The notes under the pieces were generated by a model. It was not told where the DNA came from, did no database searches, and saw nothing but the letters and a program-made list of their open reading frames with translations. From the NCBI RefSeq assembly GCF_040802235.1, contig NC_133164.1, forward strand, positions 109,386,302 through 109,450,301: a stretch of DNA of 64,000 nucleotides, written 5' to 3'. This DNA comes from Manis javanica. Taxonomy: Eukaryota > Chordata > Mammalia > Pholidota > Manidae. Of the stretch, positions 37,961 to 53,639 are shown in pieces (positions within the stretch are counted from its first letter, which is position 1; every line of letters begins with the position of its first letter). A program made the position numbers and the translations under genes.

Positions 37961-39174
37961 TACAACATTTTTCTCTCTCAGTGTTGAAAAACGCATTATT
38001 TTGGATCCCACAGTGCCTCACAAAAATCTAAAGACAGGAAAGAACAAAATCCAAAGGGCATTGAGGAGCGTGCTTGTATCCTCATCCCTCTCTCCTCCCT
38101 CCCTGCCTCATTTTAATCACTCAGATACGAATTAGGAGGGACTTACCAAATGGATGACATCCATGGAGCTGAGTCACATGATGACCCTGATGCTCCTGCC
38201 GAGACTCAAGGTTCACAATTCCTCATCAAAAAATAACTGATGGACACAGACCTTCCTGGTATTGTCTTAGTTCAAGGGAACGCATTTCCCCATTCCATTC
38301 TAGACAAAGGAGGGGACCAACCTGCAGTTTGTAAGCAGACTAAATACTGGCTGATGGAGTAGAGGTATGGTCTTTAAGAGTTGAGCATAGGGACATTAAT
38401 ACAATATTCTGATTTGCCTAATACTACACTGTTTTCAATGACTATTAATAGTTGGGTGTAAATTTTTATTAGTAAAGAACTTTTACCACAGACCTAGTCT
38501 AAAATACAAATCCCTTTTTAAAATTTACAGTTAAATCAATGATAGCTATTTGGCAAAGGCTGAAAATTATCCCTGTTAACTTATTTTTAGCAGTGTTTGA
38601 TTTATATGTGTGCTCAAGCCTCCAACCCACGCAAGTATGTATTTGTACTAATTTCAGCCACATGCATTTAAACAGTGTTACTGGTGGGAAATGAAGCATA
38701 AAACACAAAAAATGTATAATTATTAAGGGACTGAAGTTACAGTTTTTAACTCCCTCCAGAGCAGGAATGTTACGATACAGCACTGATTGTTTTACATTTC
38801 AGATGAGTGAGGTTCCTGGATAGATTTGGCCATCATTTTCTTGCCTTCCTAATTAATTGTCAAATTCTTCCCTCTAATGGCCATAAATGAATTAACACAT
38901 AGGTTTGCCCATTAATATGTGCTTTTCCTCTGGACTCATGCTGTCCTCCCACCTCGGAGACAGGTTAGCTCCTCAGAACAAAATGGAAATCTTTGGATGC
39001 CGCAGTGAGAGAACTTTGGTTGCTTTCCCTATTTTTTTAACCCGATACTGTAAATAGAGCACATAACAGCATCTAATATCCATGACATGACTTGTTCAGC
39101 ACTGACTGCGTTGGCATGTGTGTGTGTATTCATCCTGTGGATACGTATCATAATGACTCTGAATTTTATTGTAG
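37961..39174. other. WDR7: intronic sequence upstream of the penultimate WDR7 exon
   Basis: Repeat-poor and A+T-rich. It ends in the acceptor site of the next exon. No further exon seen. Confidence 0.6.
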
Positions 39175-39303
<129 letters not shown>

Positions 39304-39384
39304 TGAAGCATACCGCATGATCTGCATTTGGTAGAAAAGGCTTCCTGTTGCACCTACCTGCCTGCCTACCTGCCCACCTTCCCT

Positions 39385-39775
39385 TCTTGCAACAAATATC
39401 AAGTATTCATTGCTGCCTGCCTATGCGCCAGATGCCAGTGTGCAGGGTACACCAAGACTATACTTAGCAATCCGAAAAGAGGGGGCTCTGCTCTCACAGA
39501 GCTCCCAGTCTGAGGGAGACACAGGTAAATAAGCAAGCAGTTGTAGTCCAGAAGGGAGTCAGCGAGAAAGGTTGTGGGATAGCTTCACCAAGGAAGTGAC
39601 ATCTGAGCTGAGAGGTGATGGTGCTGAGGAGGGGCCAGGCACGAAGAGTAGGGCTGAGATTCCGCAGTGCAGAGCTGAGCAAGGCCATGCAGTGCGCGAG
39701 GGCCTGGCCTAGAAGAACCTGGCAGGGGAAGCGCCGGGCCAGTAGCTTATGTGCACTATTCTGACACATCTACAG
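39385..39775 (-). repeat. L2 LINE (antisense)
   Basis: The order 'gcaacaaatatcaagtattc… cctatgcgccagatgccagt… ctcacagagctcccagtctg… gaagtgacatctgagctgag… gcaaggccatgcagtg' follows the reversed L2 3' half. It begins about 100 bp after the penultimate exon. Confidence 0.8.
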
Positions 39776-40704
39776 GACCTAAGGCGTGGGGGAAAGACAG
39801 CCTGATAATGACTGTGTCCCAGTTATACTCTTCATTTCTGTTTGCATTCTGAATTTCCCATGTAATGCTTTCCATTCCTAAACTGTCAGGAAACTTTTTT
39901 AAAATCCCAGTATCATTGACTGGCAGTTCATGAGGATGCTTATGTTTAATTCTGATTAAAATGAGTATGAACTTTGAGCATCTAATGTTTACAGTAGAAC
40001 TTGTTTCATCCTTAGTGATTAATCTCCATCCCATCTTCTTTTTAATTACCTTACTCCCGATAATTACCAAAAAATTAAACATTAGCAACTCCCCCACTAA
40101 AAAAGTTAATTTAAAATTTTGTTGTTACCTTTACTTTCCTAGGATGCAAATATGTTTTATGCATTTCAAGTAATTGCTTTGAAAGCTAAAAAGTTAAGTT
40201 TAAATAAGACTTCAGCCCAACTTGATGATGATTTTTTTTAAATCAATAGCTAATAAAATGTAAAACAGATACAATAAATTGCTTAATTAACAACATGCTA
40301 TTAAAGCATGATAACTTTCAGATCAGTCCCAGACTTTTTTCTACTCTTCATCTAATTCAGTTTTTACAGTTTATTTTCTCATTATCCTTTCTTCCAGAGT
40401 ATATCTGAAGCATCTTCATTAGCTCATATTAAACTCCTTTCCTGAGAGAGCTCAGCCATCTTCACTTTTCCCAGCGGTAACCACAGGCCTCGTATTTTAC
40501 CCCCCCCCACCCCTGAAATCCCACAGCAAGCCCTTCAGGTGTCCATAAAGTGGCCTCTCGCGATGGTTCTTTAGAGAGCTTCTCTGCCACCGTTTTTTCC
40601 TGCCCTTGCCTTATGCTATGGTCTCTGTTACACCAACTCCACTTTGACACAGATTTTCCCTTATTTCTGCTCTTGAAATCCAGGAGGAGTGTTTAGGGAA
40701 AGCT

Positions 40705-40810
40705 CCACACTCATTCGGTATTTATTCGGTGTCCAGGTGTGAGGTGCCAGCGTGTGCTTTAGGGACTGAAGTCAAGTCACAGGCCCCAGCTCTCAAGGAG
40801 CTTGTTTCTG
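40705..40810 (-). repeat. L2 LINE 3' tail (antisense)
   Basis: 'actcattcggtatttattcggtgtccaggtgtgaggtgcc… ccagctctcaaggagctt' is a diverged antisense L2 3' end. Confidence 0.6.
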
Positions 40811-41147
40811 TCCATGCTTTCCTCTTTGGAAAACAAGTCTCTTTTCGTCCAACTTTACTTCCTCAGAAATGTAATTCCTTATGTGAAGGAATACCTCTAA
40901 ATTAGTCAGATTTGAAACTTTCCCCAGAATTTCCATGTGATAAGCCTCTTCCCCCTTATCTACATGTTCGGGGTTCTGTTTGGTTGTGTTCATCCCTTCC
41001 TTGAATGTTGTTCCGGTTTTACCAAAGTGTCCGCCCAGCGCATTGATGGAATCATGGTTAGCACCCTTTCTTACCTTAGAGGTCAGGGTCATTCATCAGG
41101 TGCTACCTCTGACATAACTATTTTCATCCCCCACTCCTCCTCCTCAG

Positions 41148-41177
41148 GCCCCTGCTCTGGCCTCCGGGCTTTGCCAG
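41148..41177 (+). other. WDR7: Candidate in-frame 30-nt microexon (cryptic)
   Basis: A strong acceptor (pyrimidine tract then CAG at 41145-41147) and a donor (CAG|GTACGC, GT at 41178) bracket exactly 30 bases that read as ten sense codons, APALASGLCQ, in the phase-0 frame shared by the flanking WDR7 exons. A perfect branch sequence, CTGAC, has its A at 41112. I know of no WDR7 isoform with this exon, and chance is a real possibility in a G+C-rich patch. Confidence 0.2.
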
Positions 41178-42214
41178 GTACGCTGAGCCCATGGGCCTGT
41201 ACGTGCAGCTTGGCCCTGGCCTCCTTATCTGCGCGCTCCTCTGCTGCAGGGTCAGCCTGGGCTGTCTGCTCGTGTGGGTGGGTGTGCAGAGGACTGAGCA
41301 CCAGAGCAACTCGGGCAACACCCGAGTCTTTCTTGCCTCTAAACCCAGTGTCAGAATTTAAAATGCGACCCATTCCTTACATGCTCAAATTATACCCAGC
41401 TTGGTGTTGAAATTTAGGTGGAAGGCACAAAAACACTTCAGCTTTGTCAAGAAAAATACAATAAAATGTCTTCCAGAAGAATAGTGGGTTTTTATTTGAA
41501 TTAAAGAATCTGGAAAGCAGTGTTGGATCTAATACACTCTGCCCAAATGGGCTTTGTTGATTTATTTAGATACATATTGTTTAGTTCTAATTGTGTATGG
41601 TAATACTTTTATATTATTCCAGGAAATGTACTATATTTTGAAAACTTAATGAAGTCTTATTAATACAGAACCTTACAAAAGCTATCAGCTATTAAAACCT
41701 TTGCTGAGAAATGAGTGTTAATGAGAAATATTGGTTGGATAATTACTCAAGTGAGACTTAGTAAAAGGTTTGCATGCAGCATCACTTACACTGAGAATTA
41801 CATTAAAACACTTCCTATTTTGATGAATTACATTTGTATGTGTTTCTGTGTTTAGAAAATAATCTTTGCAGAACTGGTTTCATGAAACATTATTTTTAAA
41901 AAGGAGGAAAAAGCCAAAGTTACGTTTTAGTTAGTTTATATCCTCCGGTGTTGAGTGATGCCATTTGGCAGTCTTTCAAGCCCTTTGATTCTCCAACAAC
42001 ATATTCCTACAATTTGAATATCGCACCTTAGTGTATCCAGTGGTATTTGAGCAATGGGAGTTTAGTGATGAAATGCAACCATAACTCTCTCACCTGATTT
42101 TACCATTAGCTCCCAACAAATAAGTATCCTCTTTCAGAAATGCTAATTATAAATTAGATGGATATTGGTTTCACTTATTTTTATTTATCCCATCAAATTA
42201 TTAGTATAATAGTA

Positions 42215-42580
42215 AATAATAATAAATAGTATAATACCATTCAGCCATTTAAAAATAATGACATAAATCTATAGTCATTAACATAAAAAGATTGTCCTCA
42301 ACACCTTGTTGAATAAAGAAGGTAGACTGTGAAATGCCTTTTAATATAAGCTTATTTACATAAAATTACTTAATGCTGCTTCTCTTTATGTGTATATATA
42401 CTGGGAGGTCTGGAAAGATATTCACCAAAATGTTGGTGATTGTCTCTGGGGAGTGATATTTCAGGGGATTTTCTGCTGTCTTTTTTATATTTCTCTTTAT
42501 TATTTGAATTTTCTACAATGAGTATTTATCATCTTTGTAATCAATAAAAAATTTAATCTTAACAAATAGCATAATTCCAC
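42215..42580 (+). repeat. L1 LINE 3' end, sense
   Basis: 'accattcagccatttaaaaa' starts a run matching the L1 ORF2 end and 3' UTR ('tctggaaagatattcaccaa', 'gattgtctctggggagtg', 'aattttctacaatgagtatt') that finishes in 'caataaaaaattt'. Old and diverged. Confidence 0.75.
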
Positions 42581-45475
<2,895 letters not shown>

Positions 45476-45851
45476 CCAGAGCTAACCCCTCTCTGAAGTG
45501 CTCCTTGAACCTGGTCGTTGAGACATCGGATTTTGAAGTAATGTGGCAGTCCTGATTATTGAAGTTATTTTACTTCAAACCCTACAATTAGTGTTTCCTA
45601 AAACATACGGTTGTTTACCAAAAAAAATCCTGTGTTTACATGTTTTTTTTTCTAGTTATCACTGGAAAATTAGTCCAATGTCCCAGGGTTTAGCCACTGC
45701 CTTCTTTATCCACACCTAACCCCTTTGAGATTAATGAGGAAATATACAAAAAAATACTTCTTTTTCCTTATGGGGAATACAGTTTCCCAGGCACCCAGAC
45801 TTCTAAAATGCTCATATCCTGCTAAGTGATAGTGTAGTTAAGTAGTTCAAA

Positions 45852-45936
45852 ATAAAAATCATTACTACTTATGATCTAGTTAAAATAATTTTCCAGTCAT
45901 TATAACTAATCTCTTAAACAGATTTTTGTTAATAAA
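45852..45936 (+). promoter_or_regulatory. WDR7: Proximal AATAAA hexamers in WDR7 3' UTR
   Basis: AATAAA occurs at 45852-45857 and 45931-45936. Either could give a short 3' UTR of about 0.7 kb. The hexamer alone is weak evidence. Confidence 0.3.
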
Positions 45937-47697
45937 GAACCAAATCTGGAAGCATAGCTAAATGAAGAAAACTAAAAAGATTTGTGCCTGTTGTTACAGA
46001 TCCTTTTAAGAAAAAACTTAGCCTTAACATCCAGAAACTTTACAGGTCCCATGGGTATGATCTGTGTCAGTTATCATGTAATAGTTACAATCCAGCCTTC
46101 AAACTCCCACTGGTGAATTAAAGAAAAGCTAAGACAACATTTCTTTTAAACAAATATCAAAATTAGTAATCAGCACACACATTCAGGAGTATGTATGAAA
46201 ACGTGAGGACTCTCACTTTGAGCAAACATTGCAACAAGAGTTCATCACGCTTCAGAGTAAGCTTTAACTAGGCTGCTTTCTTCTTGTTATGTCAAATTAT
46301 GCTGGTTCTTGCTCATGGTAATGGGGGAGACTCCATTAAATAATACTTCGTATGAACTGCTCCTAACCAACTTTGATTGGTGTATAGTTGGGGATTTGGT
46401 CGGTTGGTTGGCTGTTGATGGGTTCGCTAGTTGGGTGAATGGTTTACTAACTGCAAAAAGAGAAAATGACTTATTAAATTAAGAGAAACTATGTAAAGTT
46501 TGCAGAGGAACCAAAATGCTAATGACAGCATTTAATTTAAAAAGCGTAGATTGTCAGAGTTTATGTAATTTACAAAAAGGTAGGGTCACAGTCTCAGTAC
46601 AAATACATCTGCTATTTTATTGAAACTGATTTTTATGGAGTATGTCAAACTGAGACCACTAGAATGTCTCTTTCATACTAATAGTATGAAGTATGTTATT
46701 TCCATAGATGGCAAACCTGTGCTATTCCTTGGTTTTAGACTTTTGGGTTCTTTCAAAGTGAATTTATGCCACATGCATGTATATTGTATTTATGAAGATT
46801 ATATATGTAGTTTCCAAGGCAGAAAAAAAGGAACTATACAGCGTAGACTTAATTTGTTTGGTGAACCTGCTGTTCTGTTCAGTGTAGATAGAGAAAACCT
46901 GAGGTAAGTTAAAGATGCACTTGTGTTTCCAGTGGGCTCCTGACTCTTTGCAACACCCAGCACATGTTTACTTTATGAACTTAAGTGGGGATTAATTTAT
47001 TGTAGACTACAAAGCTGTTTTGGAATGATGAAGTGAAGATTTTTTTTAAAAAAACACCATCTTAGAGATTCTTTAAAAACAATACATTCAGTGCATTAGG
47101 GGAAAGGTGTGGGACCATTAGGCAAGCCACCAGAAATGCCCAAATGGCTCAGGGGATTTAGAAAAATGCTGTTAAGGGCCAGAAGAATGCAACGTCTGGG
47201 CTGTGGGCTTAGGCCACGAGGCCGTCACACAGGCTGTCTGCACAGCCAGCCAAAATTATTGACCCATAGAATATTATGATTCTAAAACTCTAGAGAGGAT
47301 GATATTTGATGGTTAGACAGCTATCTCTAATTGTTGAACTAATATTTGCATTCTTGTTAACACAAATCTCGCCTTGGCTGTTTTGGTGATGACAGTCCCA
47401 GCCTCCATCACAGCTTAGATTCCTCAGCACTGAGGCAAACTTTATATGATCACAGCAGTGTGTGCTTCTAGTGTTTTATTGATTTCATTGGCACTGTGTT
47501 TGGACTTGTCCTTGTAAATGTAGAGATATATGTGGCTTCATTGGTAATTTACAAGCAAAAGATGACATGATGTGACACCTGTGTGAAAATGCAATGATTG
47601 AACTGTGTACAGTAAGTGAATTGAAATATCTGCCTCTCAAGACATTTCTTGATAGATTCTATATGTGCTGAATGCCCCTGTGTACATATGTGTGTTA

Positions 47698-47703
47698 AAT
47701 AAA
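47698..47703 (+). terminator. WDR7: Distal poly(A) signal AATAAA of WDR7
   Basis: AATAAA with upstream UGUA elements (TGTA at 47606 and 47681) and a following T-rich stretch (attgttttct). Cleavage would fall near 47,715-47,730. Confidence 0.6.
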
Positions 47704-47725
47704 ACCAAACTGTACTAAAAATTGT

Positions 47726-50514
47726 TTTCTCATTAAAAGCATTCATTCTTCTTAAACATTCTCAATTTAAATCCATATGCTTTCTGCTATCCCACCCTGA
47801 CCTTGACCAAATTAAGCTTTCTATTTCTGTCTAATCATTCATTTCCCTGGAGAGCTAGCTTCAGGAAAGGCAAACTTGCTCACAAAGGACATTCGAATGG
47901 TAGAGAAGGAAGTCCCCCTGCCGTGCTGCGGAAGTGGGATTGCCAAGGAAACACACCTACTGGAAACTCAACAGCACCCCCTGTGGTTTGGGTAAGGACA
48001 TTGCATGCATGTTGCTTCATCTCCACCCTAAGTTGCTTCTAAATAGACCGTTAATTGTACCACATTATATCCTGTCAGATTTGATGACATAGGTCAGCTG
48101 TCCCGGGTTGGGGGGCTGGGCTGAGATCATTACATTCATTTCATTTAATACTCAGTTTGGAGTTGAATTTGAATCCCTGAGGTAAAGGGCATAATTGGTT
48201 TTCAGAGAAAGCAGGAGTAACAAAATGGGTCTTCATTGCTCACAGGGGGTTATATGTGTCAATAGCAAATGTTGATCCTCAATTTTCAGGTAAGAATACA
48301 GAACAGCTTGAATTGAGTCAATCTTCATATAATAGTATATATGTAATTTTCTTTAAGAATAGATACATGTTAGAGGAGTTGACCGCACATCTTGGCCCTA
48401 TTCAAATGCCAGTATCCATCCCAGGAATCGTTTTAACATCTTCTGATGACTTAAATGTATCAATACTGGGAAAAGAGGGGCAGTACCAGTTCTCTATGAT
48501 TGGTGATCACATAAACTGATCAAATGTGGAAAGGGCGTGACATTAATAGGAAGGTAAAGCCAAGCTGTGCTGGGTGAACTTTCACCTTTCACCTCTCTGG
48601 CTGACTGACAGAGCTGAGTGTTGAAGAAAATCAATACATTGGAGCCAGGAGGGAAATATTTCCAACCTCTAACTAGAGAATGTATTTTGACAAGGCCAAG
48701 ATAATCCATGCTGCACAGGAGAAAGAGAAAAGAAGACTCATTTTTAAAGCTTGACACTTCAAGGTGTTTTTGTACAATGGTTTAGAGATCATCAATACAT
48801 ACAAATACCAAAGGTCAAAAAGAAAAGCCAGAAGAATCTCAAAAATTAGATGTTCAGTTCTTTTTGCTTTTTACAAACTCAAAAAGACTACGGAGAAGTT
48901 TGTGTTTATAATTGTCGTTTAAATAAAGCAAGCTCACAATTGTGTGCTTTGAAGTTATCATCCTTCTTCCGTCAGACCTTACATTTTGTACATGCAGCAC
49001 TATGAATGTCGATTGCCTAAAAAGGTGTTTAGACTTCTTGTTTCTGTCCTTTTTTTCTGGACATGGATTGTTGTTTGAATGGTTACATGGTTTTGTGCTA
49101 CAATCTCAGAATCTTGTTTTTCAATTCACGTTGATCCTGCTGTGATGGCAGCATCAATCTTAGACCATCCTTCACATTTGGTTCAGTCATTTGCACGAGA
49201 AAAAAGTTCATGTGCCTATGAAACTTGAATTATTTCTAGTTTCCCAATTTCCTTTAAACAAATTACTTATGAAAGTATTCTAATTAGTGCCCTTCTCAGT
49301 GAGAGGCATATGCAACTTAGGAGAAAGGTACGTAATTCACTCTGCTCTTTACCAGCAGGATTAGATCCATTCGTTCTGTGGACAGATGCTTCCGTCACAC
49401 AGATACACAGATTGTCTTCTTTCCTACAGATAAGAAAATGAAAAAGTCACACTGTACCCGTACCTTCCAGCAAAGCTCAGAAGGACAAAGGAATCCTGAG
49501 TACGCTTACGTATCTAACCTTCTGCTTTCTCTTGTACGTGCATCAGCAGGCTTGCTGTAAACATATTCTAATTAGATGATTATTAAAATAACAGTGAAAA
49601 TGCAGCCTTAATTTATATTCTTTCTTATTAGAAAAGCATAGGAAGAGCTGTCTGGAAAGATAGATCTGGCTGGAGATTTTTTATTTGTTTCTAAAGGAGG
49701 ACACAGCCATCCAAGATGCCTTCCTTAATAGTCTGAGATTTCCCAGAGAAGAAATCTAGCACATGCCTGATTTGAGTAGGCATCAATATAAAGCTTGTAT
49801 TGCATTTGGTAAATCCATGTGATTATGCCTATAAGATGCTTGCAAGAGCATCACGTTGCACTCAGTAATGTGAGCTAATATTTTTAGTGAACATATAGAA
49901 GTCCTTATTGAGCTTAGATAAACAAGATTGTAAATTATTTGTGTTCTTTGGAAAATGGTGGATTTTTGTTTTGTGTTCTCCTCTCTATCTGGACTCCAAT
50001 AATAGGACTTGATGTCTACCCAAAGGGGCCTCTCTGTGGTTCCACCTGTATTCACCAGACTCTTTGCCATATTGCTCTGTATTACCATCTTCTCAAAAAA
50101 TTTTGTAGACACTGAGGAAAGACCAAAGTATATGCCAGTGGATATACTGTGTATGACAAAGTATATGACAGTGGATGGCTGTCAAAGTTATGACTAATTC
50201 CTCAAAAAGAAAGTAGGTCAGCACATTAAATCTAGGACTAATGAATTACATGACTATCTTCGAAACATACCTCTATCAAGATTGAACAAGACTCTGGACA
50301 AAGTATGTGGAGTAGGTTTCATGCAATCAGCAAAGCCAAGGAAGCTGAATGTGTAGGTTCCAATGCCAATATCTTCTTCTTTTGACTAGTGTCAAAATAA
50401 CTTAGTGCTTCAGTTTCCCCAAATGTGAAATGTATTGTCTAAAACTTGACCTACCTTCCCAGTGGCACTTTAAGTTTTAGTGAAAATTTATGAATAAAGA
50501 TACTGCAGTGAAAC
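47726..50514. other. intergenic, nothing recognised
   Basis: A+T-rich sequence downstream of WDR7. No gene or clear repeat. A 20-bp imperfect direct repeat lies at 50124-50143 and 50157-50176. Confidence 0.55.
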
Positions 50515-50800
50515 ATTTTTATTCAGTAGACAAGCATCTCTTGAATCTTAGTCTATGCCAGGCATATGTTCTCTATTTTCTTCTTGCTGATGAGTTTGTT
50601 ATCTAGCAAAAGACCATGGATTAAGCGCTGAAAGCAGAGATGGGCAAAAAGTGATAAGAATGTAGGGCGTGATTCTTTCTGGCCAGGTGGTGTCCAGTGA
50701 GGCTTCACGGAGGAAGCATTTGGCCTGGGCCTTGAAGAATAAATTGAAGGTAACTGGAGGATAGAGGGAATGTTATAAGGTAGGAATTTATGGAAGTTCG
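50515..50800 (-). repeat. L2 LINE (antisense)
   Basis: 'attcagtagacaagcatctc… tatgccaggcatatgttct… gatgagtttgttatctagc… gtgaggcttcacggaggaag… gccttgaagaataaattgaa' follows the reversed L2 3' half. Confidence 0.7.
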
Positions 50801-51139
50801 AGTTGTTATATCATCTAAATGGACATAACCTACTTCAGGCTTAAAACTGACAGGACATTGGTAGGCACGACTGACAAGCTTTTACTGCAACCGCAGAAAA
50901 CAAGATTCCTGGGCCAAAGGACACTGGAGATCTAGAAAGCAACCCCCCACTCCCCAGCTGCCAACAATTTTTTCAGAAAGATCCTAATAAAAGACTTCTC
51001 TGATTCATTAGTTTTCCAGATGTTGTTTTATTTAAAGAAAAAGGTTTGCTTTAAAAGTAAGTGCTGCACCTTCCTTATCCTGAATTCGAGTGTGCAGACA
51101 GCACAGTGTGTTGGGTGCCTGCCTTAGCAATAGCCCAGA
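50801..51139. other. intergenic, not assigned
   Basis: Possibly the outer part of the LTR that follows. No gene. Confidence 0.4.
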
Positions 51140-53450
51140 TGCCCACCTCCACAAGTCCCATGCCAGGACAGAAGCATTTATCCCCCACTGCTGGGATTGT
51201 TGGCATCAAATAGCTCTGCAGCATCTTGGAGGCTGGTCGGCAGCCAGAGAGTGGTTGTTACCCCAAATCATGCTCCCCCATTTCAGGGAGCAACCACCCA
51301 TGCAGGAGGGAAGAATAAAGGCCCAGCCCCCAGCTCCACCTCAGGATGAATTTGAAGGGCCCCTCAACTCCAGAATGCCCCAGGACTGGCTGGGGCCTCA
51401 CCAAACTGCACCCCTGTTCAGCCCTCCCTGCCCAGTCCTGCTCCCTTCACCTCTACTGTGCCCATCCTGAGAACATCTCTCCACCAACTTCATGTATGCA
51501 GATGGTCTCTGTCTGCATCCCAGAGAACCCAGCCTGTGACCTTTGGTACTAGGAGTGGTCCAAGAAGATAGGCTCTTGAAAAACTAAAACAGGATTTCGG
51601 AGCTTGGTCACCCACTGAGCCACTAGCCGTGTGACTCCATCACTAGTGGTAGATGATCATGGATAGCTTCTGTCATGCCGAGCCATGCCAGTGTTAAAAT
51701 GTTCACTGTGGAAGAACTGAACTGGGATGGCAGGTGATGGAAGCGGGTGTGCTGGAGTGTGCGTTGCGGCAGGCATTTGAGAGGTAAGGCAAAGCAGAGA
51801 TTAGAAGACATGAACGTGGATGGCTATTGCTGGGCACACTGGAAAAAGACAAAAATCTGTGGATGATGTATCACCCATTAAAGGCGAAATGAAGCCAGAG
51901 AGACCCTTTGGCTGCATCTAAAGAGAGCCTCATCTCCTGCAGCCAAATATGAGCTAAGGCCCAGGCGCAGGACTTGTTCTGTGAAGCAGAGCTCCAGAAA
52001 GGGCTGAAGTTGTAGCCTCCAGAGGTCTGCTACCCCACGGCCAGAGCCCTGGTTGGGGCGGAGGGCGCTCTCTGGGTTGGTGCCTGAACTTGAATCCCCA
52101 GGTTCTGGTGAGTCCTCCCTGGTTGCCTAAGCAGCCCATTCCTCCCTCTGTAAGGCCAGCGCCCATGTCTGCCTGAGGATGATGCAGAGGCCTCACCCTC
52201 TAAAACGGCACATGCCCGCCTCCGCCTCTTCTCCAGCCATCAGGCCCATCAGCTGGCGTTAAGACACAACGAAGCTGCGCAGGTGCCGGGCCTGCCTAGA
52301 TTAGAGAAGGACTCCACCCCAACAGAGCTGTAGGACCAGGCCCATGAGTGCCCACGGGAACTGGGAGGATGGTGGGACTGGATTCTCAGGGCGCTGGTCA
52401 AGGGGCAACAGAATGTAAAGTGAGACGAGGGACAGTTTATTCATAGGGGATTGAACACCCTGGCAGGGACCCAGGGACAGGTTCTCACCTGCTGCTCAGC
52501 TTGCAGCAAATGATGGTGACGTGAAGTCCAGAGGAAATGCCAGGACTGTCATGGCAGGTATGGAGGAAAGAACCAAAAAGCCTGGAGTGGTGGGATCACT
52601 GGGGCAGACGTGATACCAAGGCCAGAAATGCACCAGATGACTGCTCTGCGAGAGGCCAGCGGACACTGCATTTACAAGCAGAGAGGACCATGCTGGTGAG
52701 AAGGGCCCGCGTTGCTGCAGGCCAGGACTGAGGTGCCAGATGCCGCTGTAGGACTGGGCCCTTGGCGACAGGGGGGATGCCAGGATCCTAAGATAACAGA
52801 GATCCGATGGGGGATTATCAGCAGGGTGGGAGTGCTAGGCACAGGGGCCTCTACTGCAGAGATGTTTGGAAATGATTAATAAAGTACGTTATCCCCGGGG
52901 TAACCAGCAGCAGTTCAATTATCCAACCCAAAGAAATCAAGAATGGGGAACAGGAGGCTGAAGGCAGCACCCCACCGAGAAGTCAAACTCCCTTGCCTTG
53001 TTTGCAGACCTGAGGGGCATGGTTATCAGAGGCGCATACCCCTCGTGTATAAGGACCGAGCCAGCCCATAGTAAGCACCCAAGGTTAGCAGAGGTTCTTG
53101 CCAAGGGGGAGGGGATTCTAGAATGGAGAATAGAGGAGGGAGACGCTGGGTATCAGAGCTGGCTTCCCACCCCAGAGCTGGTTTTGTCCCCACTAGTATT
53201 TCTCTTGCAAGTTCCCTCCAGGATCCAGGAACAGCTGCTCCCAGGATTTATTCAAAGCAAGCGGATCTGAGTGAGGCAAAGGGCGACTGCCATGGATGCC
53301 GGCTGGCGAGGTACCGGGCTGTGGGCGGTGGGCATCTCTCAGTCGAGTCCTTCTCCAGGAATTGCCTGGGGTGGAAACGAGCCACTTTTCTGAAGACCAC
53401 ACACCCCAACCAGAGGCAGCTGCATCTGATATCCAGTTAAGGGGGTACAA
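51140..53450 (+). mobile_element. Endogenous retrovirus remnant, ERVL-like (LTR plus decayed internal part)
   Basis: 51140 to about 51,541 resembles a solo-type LTR with an internal AATAAA at 51314-51319. It is followed at 51544-51558 by TGGTACTAGGAGTGG, which looks like a class III (ERVL/MaLR) tRNA primer binding site. From there to about 53,450 the sequence has the composition and scattered phrases I associate with ERVL internal regions. All frames are broken by stops and indels, so no protein can be made. No second LTR could be defined. The family name is tentative; MaLR or another ERVL relative is possible. Confidence 0.55.
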
Positions 53451-53639
53451 AACTCAACCCTCCTTGCCTCAGTCTGACGCTCCCAGGGGACCCCCTGCTC
53501 CCCAGCTCCCAGTGCAGCCGGCTGAGGCCTCTCTTGCCAGCGCACCTCAGCCCAGCTTCTCCGTCTGCCATTGCGCTTCCCTCTCCCGGGTGTATCCTGG
53601 GAACACTTCTCATACGCCTCCTTCCAGAAAGTCTGTCTC

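Larger units (their letters stand above)
1..39174 (+). other. WDR7: WDR7 long intron (partial, 3' part)
   Basis: This is non-coding sequence upstream of the penultimate WDR7 exon. It ends in a 3' splice site (gaattttattgtag) at 39174. The pyrimidine tract is short and interrupted, and a plausible branch sequence (taatgac) lies about 20 nt upstream. The 5' end of the intron is outside the window, so the intron exceeds 39 kb here. I found no other exon with good splice sites and a conserved-looking reading frame. The sequence is A+T-rich with old repeats, listed separately. The assignment as intron follows from the downstream exon and is not seen directly over its whole length. Confidence 0.85.

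Noticed and set aside
40937..41410. 157-codon open frame in the last WDR7 intron
   Set aside because: It runs through a G+C-rich island with the opposite strand also open, and shows low-complexity Ser/Cys/Ala composition. Only the 30-nt microexon idea inside it is kept, as a finding.
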